Below are positions 32,091 through 41,765 of a DNA stretch of 64,000 nucleotides, piece after piece. Location: contig CM044962.1 in NCBI GenBank assembly GCA_024516035.1, forward strand, positions 10,620,482-10,684,481. Direction: 5' to 3'. This DNA is from Bactericera cockerelli (taxonomy: Eukaryota; Arthropoda; Insecta; Hemiptera; Triozidae). The number at the start of each line of letters is the position of its first letter. Positions within the stretch are counted from its first letter, which is position 1. Both the position numbers and the translations under genes were made by a program. Under the pieces are notes generated by a model. That model had not been told where the DNA came from. It ran no database searches and saw nothing but the letters and a program-made list of their open reading frames with translations.

Positions 32091-33084
32091 TAAATAAATT
32101 AATTTTTTTATCATTATAATAATGATAGCATTTTAATAATATAATAATTGATCTCGCCTTATTTATGGGACAGAAAAACGAAAGTCAATGCAAGTTAAAA
32201 CAGAACCCCTCTTAGTGAGGTTGCTTCGCTCCCTCACTGTGTTCGGTTAATAATAGTATGTCCTATATTGTTTAACGTCAATATTATTGTTTTTTGGCTT
32301 TCTTTTACATGGCAGGGTTCTCCTTAAAGAAGCTCTTCCATCCAACAATAACTAGTGTTTCTTTGAACAGTAAACCTCAAACAGATTCAACTATCGCATT
32401 ATAAATGTACAATCAAGCAATTTAATACCCCACTCGATAAGTTTTATATAAAACATAATTATCAACCGGCCTTTTTTTATTTTTTTGACCCTTTATCGAT
32501 TTTTTACCACAGTGCGACCCCCTTAGGTTTCACGATTTCCGAATTTCACTAATGAACTTATATATATATTTTCAACGACTCAAGAGTGTCACTTGTTTTA
32601 TTAAAAAAAAGAAAAATGGTTTTCATTTTTCACCAAGACGGCCCCCATATGGCCTCGAGTGGTCTACTTAAAGTATAAGTAAAATTTTAGTATTAGAAAA
32701 TAAACATGTATACAAAATTTCATCAATTTTGAAGAATCCGTTCGGGAGTTATCGCAAACAGAACAGACAAACAGACAGCCAATTTGTCCAGTACCCAAGT
32801 TAAAACAGAACCTCACTTAGTGAGTTCGTTCTCACTGTGTTTGGTTAATTATGTTTAAAAGAAGGTAAGATAACAAGCGAGACCCTCCCTCAAGTCGAAG
32901 AACGATTAGAGAGATAGTTCGGGTTATTCTAAAATTAATCCCGTTTCATAAATTCGCCCTTTGTCACAGATTTTTACAAGGATACTGTGGTGCCATTTAT
33001 TTTATCCAAGATGGGCCCCTCAACTGGTTCAGATAGTGGGTACTCCTTGAACATATTTCCTTAATTTATGTCAGATCTAATAAT
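32091..33084. other. Unassigned A/T-rich with small repeats
   Basis: GTTAAAACAGAACC..CTTAGTGAG occurs at 32195 and 32800. GGTTATTCTAAAATTAATCC at 32920 resembles a MITE-P end. ACAAAATTTCATCAATTTTG at 32714 is retroelement-like. No gene. Confidence 0.45.
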
Positions 33085-33475
33085 TAGGACTTTTAAGTGC
33101 CATTATTCCAGCAGTATGTCCAAAATGTATTATTATGTGGTAAAAATCCCAAATGGGAGGATAACTATGTAGGTAATTTTACAATTAATTTGTGTGAAAG
33201 AATACTGAGAACGAAGCTTATTGTGTTGTTCACGTAATAAATGACAAATGAGGTACAACACAACCCACAACAAAAAGGGTAATAGTACCTCATAAACTCA
33301 CTAAATTTAATGTAAATTATGTAAAATTAAAATAAATAAAGAGTATTTTGTTAAAAATACTAAAAAAAAAAAGAAAAAAAAACTGACATGTCCCAGGCGG
33401 GTTTCGAACTCGCGGACCTCAGGCACCTTCAGCATATTACAGTGCCGCCCTTACCACTGAGCTAACTGTACGTAT
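33085..33475 (-). repeat. SINE-A tail and a separate tRNA-like head
   Basis: Bases 33085-33180 are a SINE-A 3' half (GGTAAAAATCCCAAATGGGA). Bases 33385-33475 are a head (GGGTTTCGAACTCGCGGACC, CCACTGAGCTAACTGTACG). About 200 bp of A/T-rich sequence separates them, so this may be one SINE split by an insertion. Confidence 0.55.
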
Positions 33476-33924
33476 GATGAATTTACGCTGTTTTTGCAAC
33501 ACATAAAAGCTTCACTTTACTTTACTTTGTATAATAAACTTTTTAGCGGCCAGCGAAAGAAATATTTACTTGAGAGAATTGGATAGGGAGGGAAGCCTTT
33601 CACTTCCTATGTACCTAATAGGTATCTACATTCCTAATTAGGAATAGGTATTAGGTAGTGTAGGGGCTTTTACAAAGTTTTCTATGAAACTTCTACATTT
33701 CCTACTTAGAAAGGTCCCCAACTCCCCATACATTTATGACATTCATGTTACACATACATAATATTATGTAACATTGGGTACTACATATTTTTTACATTTT
33801 TGAACCTAATAATTATAACAAACATTTTAGAAGGAAAAAAAATCTTGTCTTTTTCACTCCTTGGGCATTACAGGTTTAATATACCTATGTATGTAGTATG
33901 TATAAATGAATTTATTTGTGGTCA
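33476..33924. other. Unassigned
   Basis: TTTACTTTACTTTG and TAGGTA-rich strings; nothing recognised. Confidence 0.4.
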
Positions 33925-34195
33925 AGAACAAGGCCTCTTCACAAATTTTGTGGGTAGCGCAGCATTACTAAGAGCCTCCATAACTTTTCAAATTCAATTA
34001 CATTAATTTATTTTTACTCTGGTAATGCCGCCACTGGTCGTTACTTATTCAGTAACTACTCATTTTTCCTCACGAGGTATGAGTGGACCCCAAACACCCA
34101 AGTAATGTGCAGAAAAAAACCTGACCAGCTGGGGATCGAATACAGGTCACCATGCGAGGTAAGCTTAGCGCGCTAACTCACTCAGCACCGGCGAC
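33925..34195 (-). repeat. SINE-F, full-length
   Basis: AAGGCCTCTTCACAAATTTT, TGGGTAGCGCAGCATTACTA, ATGCCGCCACTGGTCGTTAC, CCTCACGAGGTATGAGTGGA and head CTCACTCAGCACCGGCGAC. Confidence 0.8.
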
Positions 34196-34289
34196 TATTT
34201 ATGGGTTAGTATACCTTTACACAATTTCACATCGGGACATGTGGATTGAAAGGTTTGTGAGTGAATAGGTATATACATAATAAACTAGA

Positions 34290-34690
34290 TTGAATATCTA
34301 TACTCCAATGTTATTCTGTTCTCTGAAAATGATCCTTTTCCTAATTAACGGCCAAATGGTAGCTTTTGGGATAATGAAACCATAAAAAGGCACACCTACC
34401 ACCCAGAAGAAAAAAAATGAGCCATCGTTCATGAAAATCGGTCCAGTAGTTTTGGCTGTAGAGCGGTCAACGTCAAAGAAGAAGCAGAATTTTTTGAAAA
34501 AAAATGACGTTTTTACAGTGTGATTTTGACCAACTTAACTCAAACGATTTCGATGTTTCTTTTTTAAAAGCTTGTCTATTATCGTGCCCCAATCTGTATA
34601 TGTAGTTCAATTTCCTCCATCACTTGTACTTTTTCTCCTACAACTACACGAAATGTGCTACTTATGCTGTCGCGTATAGTATACTCTTGG
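34290..34690 (+). repeat. Family J, copy 2
   Basis: Same order as 31670-32090, e.g. CGGTCCAGTAGTTTTGGCTG and AACTTAACTCAAACGATTTC; ends CTGTCGCGTATAGTATACTC. Confidence 0.75.
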
Positions 34691-34801
34691 TAGCGCGCGA
34701 ACTATTTCGATTGACTTGGCGGGTCGGAGCGCTACCGCGCTCCTTAATTTAAAATTCTTCAAAAAATTCCCCGCGCCAGGGTTCGAACCCAGGACACTCA
34801 C

Positions 34802-34951
34802 CCGGCAGAGCGTGACGCCCGTGTCCAGCCGGTCCATGAAGTTGGCCACGCTCATGTGGAGCTCGGCGTACAGGTTGTTGAGCCACTCGGCCAGGTCCTC
34901 CTTCATGGCGTAGAGGTACTCCTCGCTGGACTTGAACGGCCGAAGGCCGCG
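34802..34951 (-). pseudogene. GAS2-like CH-domain exon, partial copy 1
   Basis: This 150-bp open segment encodes the same 50 residues as codons 12-61 of the intact exon ([20 protein letters not shown] through DTGVTLCR) and looks identical in nucleotide sequence. The downstream donor GTGAGT is intact. The upstream 33 bp with the ATG and splice acceptor are absent. The homology stops abruptly at 34951 against a GA tract (a CT tract in the sense direction) with no AG at the border. It cannot start translation by itself and looks like a truncated duplicate. Confidence 0.8.
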
Positions 34952-35245
34952 AGAAAGAAGAGAAAAAGAGAAGAGAGAAGAGAGAAAAGAGGAGAAAGAG
35001 AGGAAAGAAGGAGAGAAGAGAGAGAGAAAGAGAGAAAGGAGGAAGGAAAGAGAGAAAGAGAGAAAGAAGGAGAAGAGGAGAAGAGGAAAGAAAGAGGAGA
35101 GAAAGAAGAGAGAGAAGAGAGAGAGAGAGAAGAAGGAGAGAAGAGAAAGAGAGAAGAGGAGAGGAGGGGGAAAGAGGAAGAGAGAGAAAGAGAGAAAGAG
35201 AAAGAGATAGAGATAGAGAAAAGAGGAAAGAGGAAAGAGAAAAGA
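34951..35245. repeat. GA-rich microsatellite tract
   Basis: About 295 bp of (GA)n, (GAAA)n and (GGAGA)n purine on the plus strand, abutting exon copy 1. Long lysine/arginine/glutamate and leucine/serine frames through it are composition artefacts. Confidence 0.9.
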
Positions 35246-36039
35246 GAAAATTTTCGACGAATACAATTCTCTCTCCTTTTTAGAGGATAAGGAAAGTCAA
35301 AGAGGCGAAATGAATAGACGTTTCTGGACGTTTATCTAGAGCGAAGTCTCAATTTGCGTATACTGATGCAGTCTTAGATGGAGAAAACCATCAGTGCTAA
35401 TTCATGTCTTGACTTAAGAGAGAAAGAGAGAGAAAGAGAAAGAGAGAGAGAATAAGAAAGAGAAAGAGAGAGAGAAAAAAGAGAGAGAGAAAGAGAGAAA
35501 GAGCGAGAGAGAGAGAGAACAAGAAAGAGAGAGAATGAGAAAGAGAAAGAGAAAAAGAAAAGAAAGAGAGAGAGAAGAGAGAGAGAAGAGAGGAAAGAGA
35601 AAGAGAAAAAAGAAGAGAGAGAGAGAGAGAGAGAAAGAAAGAAAAGAGAAAGAGAAAGAGAAAGAGGGAAGAGAAAGAGGAAAGAGGAAAGAGAAAGAGA
35701 AAAGAGAAAGAGAAAGAGAAGAAAAGAGAAAGAGAAAGAGAAAAGAGAAAGAGAGAAAGAGAAAGGAGAAAGGAAAGAGAAAGAGAAAGAGAAAGAAAGA
35801 GAGAGAAGAGAAAGAGAAAGAAAAGAGAGAAGAGAGGAGAAAAGAGAAAGAGAGAGAAAGAGAAAGAAGAGAAGAGAAAAGAGAAAGAGAAAGAGAAAGA
35901 GAGAAAGAGGAAAGAGAAAGAGGGAAAGAGAAAGGAGGGAAAGAGAGAAAGAGGAAGAGAAAGAGAAAGAGAAAGAGAGGAAAGAGGAAGAGAAGAGAAA
36001 GAGAAAGAGAAAGAGAAAAAGAAAAGAAAAAGAAAAGAA

Positions 36040-36075
<36 letters not shown>

Positions 36076-36180
36076 AGAGAAGAGAGAAAGAGAAAAAGAA
36101 GAGAAAGAGAAAGAAGAGAGAGAGATAGACTTAAGTTCTCGATTTTCTCTTTAATTTTGCCCAAAACTCTCCATAAAAAA
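35246..36180. repeat. K end, repeat Q and a ~715-bp GA tract
   Basis: ATTTTCGACGAATACAAT and GGATAAGGAAAGTC (K left end) are followed by GACGTTTCTGGACGTTTATC, CTCAATTTGCGTATACTGAT and GTGCTAATTCATGTCTTGAC (Q). A GA-rich tract fills 35412-36126, then TTAATTTTGCCCAAAAC. Confidence 0.85.
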
Positions 36181-36343
36181 AATTAGAATTGTAAATTCTA
36201 GCAAGGATTTATAGTTTTAAAATTATTTTATTTAATTTTAAGATTTTGTACAAATGGAACTTGTTCCGTAAACTTAAAAAAAAAAATATTTAAAATTCTC
36301 AAAAAAAATTCCCCGCGCCAGGGTTCGAACCCAGGACACTCAC

Positions 36344-36492
36344 CCGGCAGAGCGTGACGCCCGTGTCCAGCCGGTCCATGAAGTTGGCCACGCTCATGTG
36401 GAGCTCGGCGTACAGGTTGTTGAGCCACTCGGCAGGTCCTCCTTCATGGCGTAGAGGTACTCCTCGCTGGACTTGAACGGCCGAAGGCCGCG
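36344..36492 (-). pseudogene. GAS2-like CH-domain exon, partial copy 2 (frameshifted)
   Basis: Same 50-codon segment as the other copies, but one C is missing at about 36430 (CTCGGCAGG instead of CTCGGCCAGG), giving 149 bp and a frameshift between AEWL and the upstream half. The donor GTGAGT is kept. The start codon and acceptor are missing. In the sense direction the copy is preceded by the first ~60 bp of element K. Confidence 0.85.
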
Positions 36493-37056
36493 GGTAAGTA
36501 AAATTTACTCGACGAATACAAGTCTCTCCTTTTAATAGGATAAGGAAAGTAAAAGAGGCGAAATTAATTGACTTTTCTGGACGTTTATTTAGAGCCAAGT
36601 TTTTTTTTTTTTTTTTTGAAAAATAATTCAATACAAAAAGTATGTGTTTCACATTAAAGAGATTATAGAGATATAGAAATTATATAATCTAGGAAAAAAA
36701 AGTCTCACTTTGCGTATACTGATGCAGTCTTAGATGGAGAAAACCAGTGCTAATTCATGTCTTGACTTAAGAGAGAAAGAGAGAGAGAGAGAAAAAGAGA
36801 GAGATAGAGAAAGAGAAAGGAAAGAAAAGAGAGAAGAGAAAGGAGAAAGAGAAAGAGAAGGGAAAGAGAAAGAGAAAGAGAAAGAGAAAGAGACAGAGAG
36901 AGAGAAAGAGAAATAGAAAGAGAAAGAGAAAAAGATAGAGAAAGAGAAAAAGATAGAGAAAGAGAAAGTGAAAGAGGAAGAGAAAGAGAAAGAGAAAGAG
37001 GAAGAGAAAAAGATAGAGAAAGAGAGAGGGAGAGGGAGAGGGAGAGAGAGAGAGAG

Positions 37057-37108
<52 letters not shown>

Positions 37109-37240
37109 TCGCCTTAAGTCATGACTTAAGTTCTCAATTTTCTCTCTAATTTTGCCCAAAATTATTCATAAAAATCTTTTATTGATGATATTGTAAATAG
37201 TGCTATTTCCGTAAATATACTCCCATACACGGGGTATTTA
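36493..37240. repeat. K end, repeat Q with ~335-bp GA tract
   Basis: GGGTAAGTAAAATTTACTCG and GGATAAGGAAAGTAAAAGAG (K) lead to a Q unit interrupted by a T-run (36601-36617) and about 70 bp of A/T-rich sequence. The GA tract is at 36772-37106, then CATCGCCTTAAGTCATGACT and ATACTCCCATACACGGGG. Confidence 0.85.
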
Positions 37241-37302
37241 ATAATTATTTAAATTTCTTCAAAAAAATTCCCCGCGCCCGGGTTCGAACCCAGGACACTC
37301 AC

Positions 37303-37452
37303 CCGGCAGAGCGTGACGCCCGTGTCCAGCCGGTCCATGAAGTTGGCCACGCTCATGTGGAGCTCGGCGTACAGGTTGTTGAGCCACTCGGCCAGGTCCT
37401 CCTTCATGGCGTAGAGGTACTCCTCGCTGGACTTGAACGGCCGAAGGCCGCG
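37303..37452 (-). pseudogene. GAS2-like CH-domain exon, partial copy 3
   Basis: 150 bp, frame open, sequence looks identical to the intact exon from codon 12 to 61, donor GTGAGT kept. As in copy 2 the 5' 33 coding bases and the acceptor are replaced by the left end of element K; in the sense direction the border reads TTTTACTTACCC|GCGGCC, with no AG. Not translatable as a first exon. Confidence 0.82.
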
Positions 37453-38060
37453 GGTAAGTAAAATTTACTCGACGAATACAATACTCTCCTTTTTATAGGA
37501 TAAAAGGTGCCTGGTTCTCCAGGTACCTTAGTGTGATAGTATAGTGCATACTCACATTATTTTATTTTATTAATTTTAAGTACTTTGTTATTTATTATGT
37601 TATTGTTATGAAATTATGTACAAATAAAGCACAATCCTTGTTAAAAAAAAAAAAAATAGACTTTTCTGGACGTTTATTTAGAGCTAAGTCTCAATTTGCG
37701 TATACTGATGCAGTCTTAGATGGAGAAAACCAGTGCTAATTCATGTCTTGACTTAAGAGAGAAAGAGAAAGAGAGAGAGAGAAAGAGAGAGAGAGAAAAA
37801 GAGAAAGAAAGAGAAAGAGAAAAAAAAGGGAAAGAGAAAGAGAGAAAAAGAAAGAGAGAAAGAGAATGAGAAAGAGAAAAAGAGAAAGAGAAAAAGAAAG
37901 AGAAAGAGAAAAAGAAAGAGAGAGAGAGAGAGAGAGTCATCGTCTTAAGTCATAGACTTAAGTTCTCGATTTTTTCTTTAATTTTGCCCAAAATTCTCCA
38001 TGACTTAAGGCAAAATGAATAGACAAATTGAGTTCTAAGTCATGACTTACACCGGGTATT
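37453..38060. repeat. K end, A/T-rich insert, repeat Q with ~180-bp GA tract
   Basis: After the K end (to about 37503) comes AGGTGCCTGGTTCTCCAGGT and an A-tailed stretch (37504-37645, ending AATAAAGCACAATCC and an A-run), possibly a short retroelement. The Q unit follows with its GA tract at 37757-37937. An inverted copy of the 42-bp unit lies at 38003-38048. Confidence 0.8.
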
Positions 38061-38130
38061 TATTATTTATTTATTATTTAAAATTCTCCAAAAAAAATTC
38101 CCCGCGCCAGGATTCGAACCCAGGACTCAC

Positions 38131-38316
38131 CCGGCAGAGCGTGACGCCCGTGTCCAGCCGGTCCATGAAGTTGGCCACGCTCATGTGGAGCTCGGCGTAC
38201 AGGTTGTTGAGCCACTCGGCCAGGTCCTCCTTCATGGCGTAGAGGTACTCCTCGCTGGACTTGAACGGCCGAAGGCCGCGCGTTTCGACCAGCGTCGCGG
38301 TGGGCGTGGCCATCGT
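38131..38316 (-). CDS. GAS2L: GAS2-like (GAS2L family) protein, first coding exon with start of CH domain
   Basis: GAS2-like proteins link actin filaments to microtubules in the cytoplasm through a calponin-homology (CH) domain and a GAR domain. The exon encodes 61 residues: [13 protein letters not shown], then [40 protein letters not shown] and DTGVTLCR. The (L/I)[20 protein letters not shown] and TG..LC signatures match the beginning of the CH domain in vertebrate GAS2L proteins and the insect homologue (pickled eggs). ATG is at 38311-38313 (reverse), three bases after a good acceptor (CTCCTTTTCTGCATGTTCAC then AG). The donor CGG|GTGAGT gives phase 0, and the next exon would be expected to begin with the family's H-A-N motif. 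No such exon was recognised to the left, so the following intron may exceed 38 kb. The exon is G/C-rich against A/T-rich surroundings. Confidence 0.87.
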
Positions 38317-38345
38317 CTGTGAACATGCAGAAAAGGAGTGAGGTT
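38317..38345 (-). other. Splice acceptor and pyrimidine tract of the GAS2-like exon
   Basis: The minus strand reads CCTCACTCCTTTTCTGCATG, then TTCACAG. This implies at least one upstream non-coding or short coding exon to the right. Confidence 0.65.
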
Positions 38346-38374
38346 AGAGAGATATTTTATTATTATCATTCATG

Positions 38375-38600
38375 TTTTTTTTTTTTTTTTTTTTTTTTTT
38401 GTTTATCAACAAGATGATAACATTATTTATAAGTAAAAAAAATCCTTCATCTGAACAGCATCTGGTAGTCAAGGATACTGGCCGCATTGCCCCTCTGGAT
38501 GTCCAGGGAAAAAAACATGTCTTATGAAGTTTGGTGTGCGGGTGTCACCTGTTTTCATCATGGCTTTCTTCCCTACTTCTTGCATGAAGTTATCATATCA
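38375..38600 (-). mobile_element. LINE 3' end with poly-A tail
   Basis: A T-run of 26 at 38375-38400 (A-tail on the minus strand) is preceded by a short 3' UTR and a degraded reverse-transcriptase C-terminus: FMQEVGKKAMMKTGDTR in one frame and DIQRGNAASILDYQ in another, so at least one frameshift. The same terminal motif is at 56402-56611. The copy is 5'-truncated and lies about 60 bp upstream of the GAS2-like exon in the sense direction. Confidence 0.8.
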
Positions 38601-38611
38601 AATAAAATTAC

Positions 38612-38717
38612 AAAGGGCATCCAGCCGTAAGAAATGTGCTAAAAACCAATAAATCTTCAACCATGAGGTTGAAGAACGTCGACCCTGTTTGAGCGGGATA
38701 AGACAGAGTAAATGAAG
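38612..38717 (+). repeat. SINE-D 3' part
   Basis: AAAGGGCATCCAGCCGTAAG, CAACCATGAGGTTGAAGAAC and GAGCGGGATAAGACAGAGTA. Confidence 0.75.
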
Positions 38718-38724
38718 GGGATTC

Positions 38725-38866
38725 AAGTTATCATATTTGTTTTGATCATGATCGTGATGTCACAACAACTCAAACTCGCTGTACTAAATTTTTGCTGAAC
38801 TTGGGACTTGAACCGCCGACCTCCGGGTTACAAGTCCGCCTCCTTATCGATCAGCTACTGTGTTCG
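38725..38866 (-). repeat. SINE-B
   Basis: AGTTATCATATTTGTTTTGA, GGGACTTGAACCGCCGACCT, then CTTATCGATCAGCTACTG. Confidence 0.75.
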
Positions 38867-38989
38867 CTTTTAAAAAAAAATCAAAAACCGGGTATACATT
38901 CTCTGATATGGCTCAATCTCTCTTCTCCTCAATCTACAAACCCATTACATTGAATCACAAAAAAAATCCTCTTACATTTTTCTTCGTTC

Positions 38990-40994
38990 CACTGAAAAAA
39001 ATTTATTGTAGGGCTTACTAAAACTTTAGTAAATTTCACAAGTCTTAGGGTTGATTTAGTGACAGCAAAACGTTTTGTTAAGATTACAAATCAAATTTCG
39101 TAAACTCTATTTAGTAAAGATAATGTAATCTTTCGTTCATCCAACAAATTTATGTTTAGTTACTTTTACTAAACTCATCATTGTATTTTTGACAAGAAAA
39201 ATTCCATTGTCTTTACTAAAGTATTTAGTAAGATCTCAAGCATGCATTCATAATGCTTACGAATCATCTTGTTATGTTTATTAAGGTTGTTTCTTTCAAT
39301 TTGTTGAATTTACAATACTGTTTAGTAAAGTTTACAAAATACTTCATTAGTCCATTCAATCGACTCAGTATGGCTTATGATAGTGTTTTGTAATTTTAAA
39401 CATAGTAATAATTGATTTAACAACCAGACTTGTTATTGCTTACGCCAGGGATTGGTTAAATCTACTGAACTGTTTAGTAAGTTTAAGCAACCCATTTCGT
39501 TCACACTATTGACTCGTCTAGTAAACCTTACGAACAATACTAGTAAATTTTAATGATAGTTTCAGTAAACTTCACTGATAACCTCAGTAAACTTCATTGA
39601 AAATCATAGTGAACTTCAGAAACGCCTGAAGTAAACTTTTACAACAATTTCAGTAACTAAGTTATTATGAGAAAATAATTCAAAATATAATTGAAATAAT
39701 TTAAAAATATGCATGTATGCAACGCTTTTATTTAAAAATACAGATTAATTTGTTGAAAACATTTAAAATACATTAAGAGACATTTAAAATACATACAATT
39801 AAAGTTTTAAATGATGAAATACTTGCATTAAATAAATAAAAAAGAATCACCAACCACACAAATTCACACGGCTCACTTACACAACACACTAAGTACACAT
39901 CAACCACATTCACATAACAAACAAACACAGACTTAGACAACACATCAAATAACCAAAATCTCACACCACCTATCAACCAAATCCAGACTTACACAAAACA
40001 CCCAATAACTAAACTTTCACAATACCTATGAACCCAAACCACACAAAACATCTACGAATAAACCCAAACATGACATTATTATAATATTAACTGTGTAAAT
40101 ATTAAAATTAACTGTGTATTTAGAAATTAACTGTGTATTTAGAAATTAACGTTCTCCAGTGGACGTTAATATTTAAATAAATAAATCAATTTGATTTTGA
40201 AAAAAAAACAACTATACTATTTTAAAAAGATATGACGTAATAATCACAGGACCATCAATCAACATAAAACAACTGAATCTGAAATTGATTTCGGTATCTA
40301 TTAATTGTTGTAGATCTTTTGTCTCTCTCGTCTCTCGACACACGTGTTTTAGCAAGAATTTTGTTCAATCTACAATTCTGTTTAGTAAATCTAATCAAAG
40401 AGTCTTGTAACCGTCATTGACTAGGGGTGATTAACAAAACTTTCGTTGGGACTACAAATGATTTTCATAACGACCGAGTTTTACAAAAAAGTTTAGTAAA
40501 CTTAGCTAAACAAGTCTGTCAGAAATATGAAACCGTATGGTTCATTTAACAAACATGTTTTGTAATTTTAGATAAAATCTTGTTAAACCAACGAATACTG
40601 TTTTGTGTATTTTATCATATATAAATCTGGTAAGAGTAACGATTTTTGTTTGTTAATTATCAGACATGTACTAATCAGGTGGTATTTTTAACAGAATAAT
40701 TTTATTAGATTTAACCAAACTTTTTGTAAATCTTACCAATATATTGGTAATAGATCCAGCAAAACAGAACTTGGTAAGCATAACTACTGTTCTGATTACG
40801 GTAATTAACACGTTAGTTGGTTTTACGATCAGACGATTTACAAGAATTGATTGATTATTCTTACGAACGCCCAAGTAAAATCTCAAATGACTATTAGTGG
40901 GATTAATCAATTTCTTGTTATTTTAACGAAATTTTTGATTAAAAATCCTTTACAAAACTGTTTAGTAAAAACGAACCTAAAATTTTTTTCAGTG
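38990..40994. mobile_element. 2.0-kb CACTG-ended element packed with a TTTAGTAAA-like motif
   Basis: CACTGAAAAAAATTT (38990-39004) and AAATTTTTTTCAGTG (40980-40994) are perfect 15-bp inverted ends; TC flanks both sides (possible 2-bp duplication). At least 14 copies of (T/C)(T/A)AGTAAA or its inverse occur, clustered at 39010-39660 and 40380-40965, towards the two ends. The middle (39780-40080) is A/C-rich. No transposase frame. CACTG ends and arrays of subterminal motifs recall CACTA/Chapaev (CMC) elements; this class is an inference. Confidence 0.65.
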
Positions 40995-41765
40995 TCTACA
41001 CTGGTCAAATTTCAACATTTTGTTTGATTTTTTTTTTTAAGGGGGGGGGGGGTTTGGCCGCTTAATACCCCCCCTCCCCCTTACCTAGAGATTAGAAGGC
41101 AGAGATAGGGAATTTGAAACTCTCATACAAATGGTAGCAATAAGCAAAAAAAAAATCTGCAAAGGTTCCTTTAATAAAAGTAAAAAAGAATATAACTTGT
41201 ATCTAACTACGCATGAAGTCACACGAAAGCAACCAGAAAGGAAATACAACGTGGAGCAAAGGTGGTATTAAGAGAGGATAGAAAGCATTTCCATGCACCA
41301 AAGGAACGCAAAAGTCATGTTAAGATTTTTATCACCACCATGTAAAAAAACTCTTCTTTTGAAAAGTTTACGTATCATTTTCATAAAAGTACAATAGTTT
41401 CAAAAGTTCCCGCAGTCGTATCGATTTTGTTGTCTAGACGCAACTAGACTTATGTTTCACTACTCTGGTTGCTTTCGTCATTAAAAAGTCTCGAATACTT
41501 CACTCTGACATCAGTGTGGAAAAATACAAAATATCTGCATAATGTAATTAATTAGATAAAAAATTAAAAAAATCAGTTCTACTTGGCTTGGTTCTGGGGG
41601 CCCTTGTCAATTATTAGCCTCCTTGTAAAGACAGTGCATGGTAGAAGTGCTGAGTCATTCCTCTACTGTCTGGCTACTATCTTTCACGATGACGCCACCC
41701 TATGATGATATGATGAAAGCTCAAATTCACATTCAGATATTTACACCTGTTAGTCATTTTTTTTT
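40995..41765. other. Unassigned, with poly-G and poly-C runs
   Basis: G-run at 41041-41052 followed by CCCCCCTCCCCC. GGGCCCTTGTCAATTATTAG at about 41600 repeats the piece near 16385. Confidence 0.45.

Noticed and set aside
32714..32800. Reverse-transcriptase fragment suggested by ACAAAATTTCATCAATTTTG
   Set aside because: Only a short retroelement-like string without a coding frame; it could equally be 3' UTR sequence.
1..34700. Further exons of the GAS2-like gene downstream in the sense direction
   Set aside because: No minus-strand frame with the rest of the CH domain (starting H-A-N) or a GAR domain was recognised; the next exon is probably outside the window.
34856..36164. Long frames (144-255 codons) of Arg/Lys/Glu or Leu/Ser/Phe repeats
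   Set aside because: They are translations of GA/CT microsatellites; no non-repetitive domain, start context or splice structure supports them.
34802..37452. Mutually exclusive alternative exons (copies 1-3)
   Set aside because: Copies 1-3 lack an AG at the upstream border and copy 2 is frameshifted, so regulated alternative splicing is not supported by the sequence.
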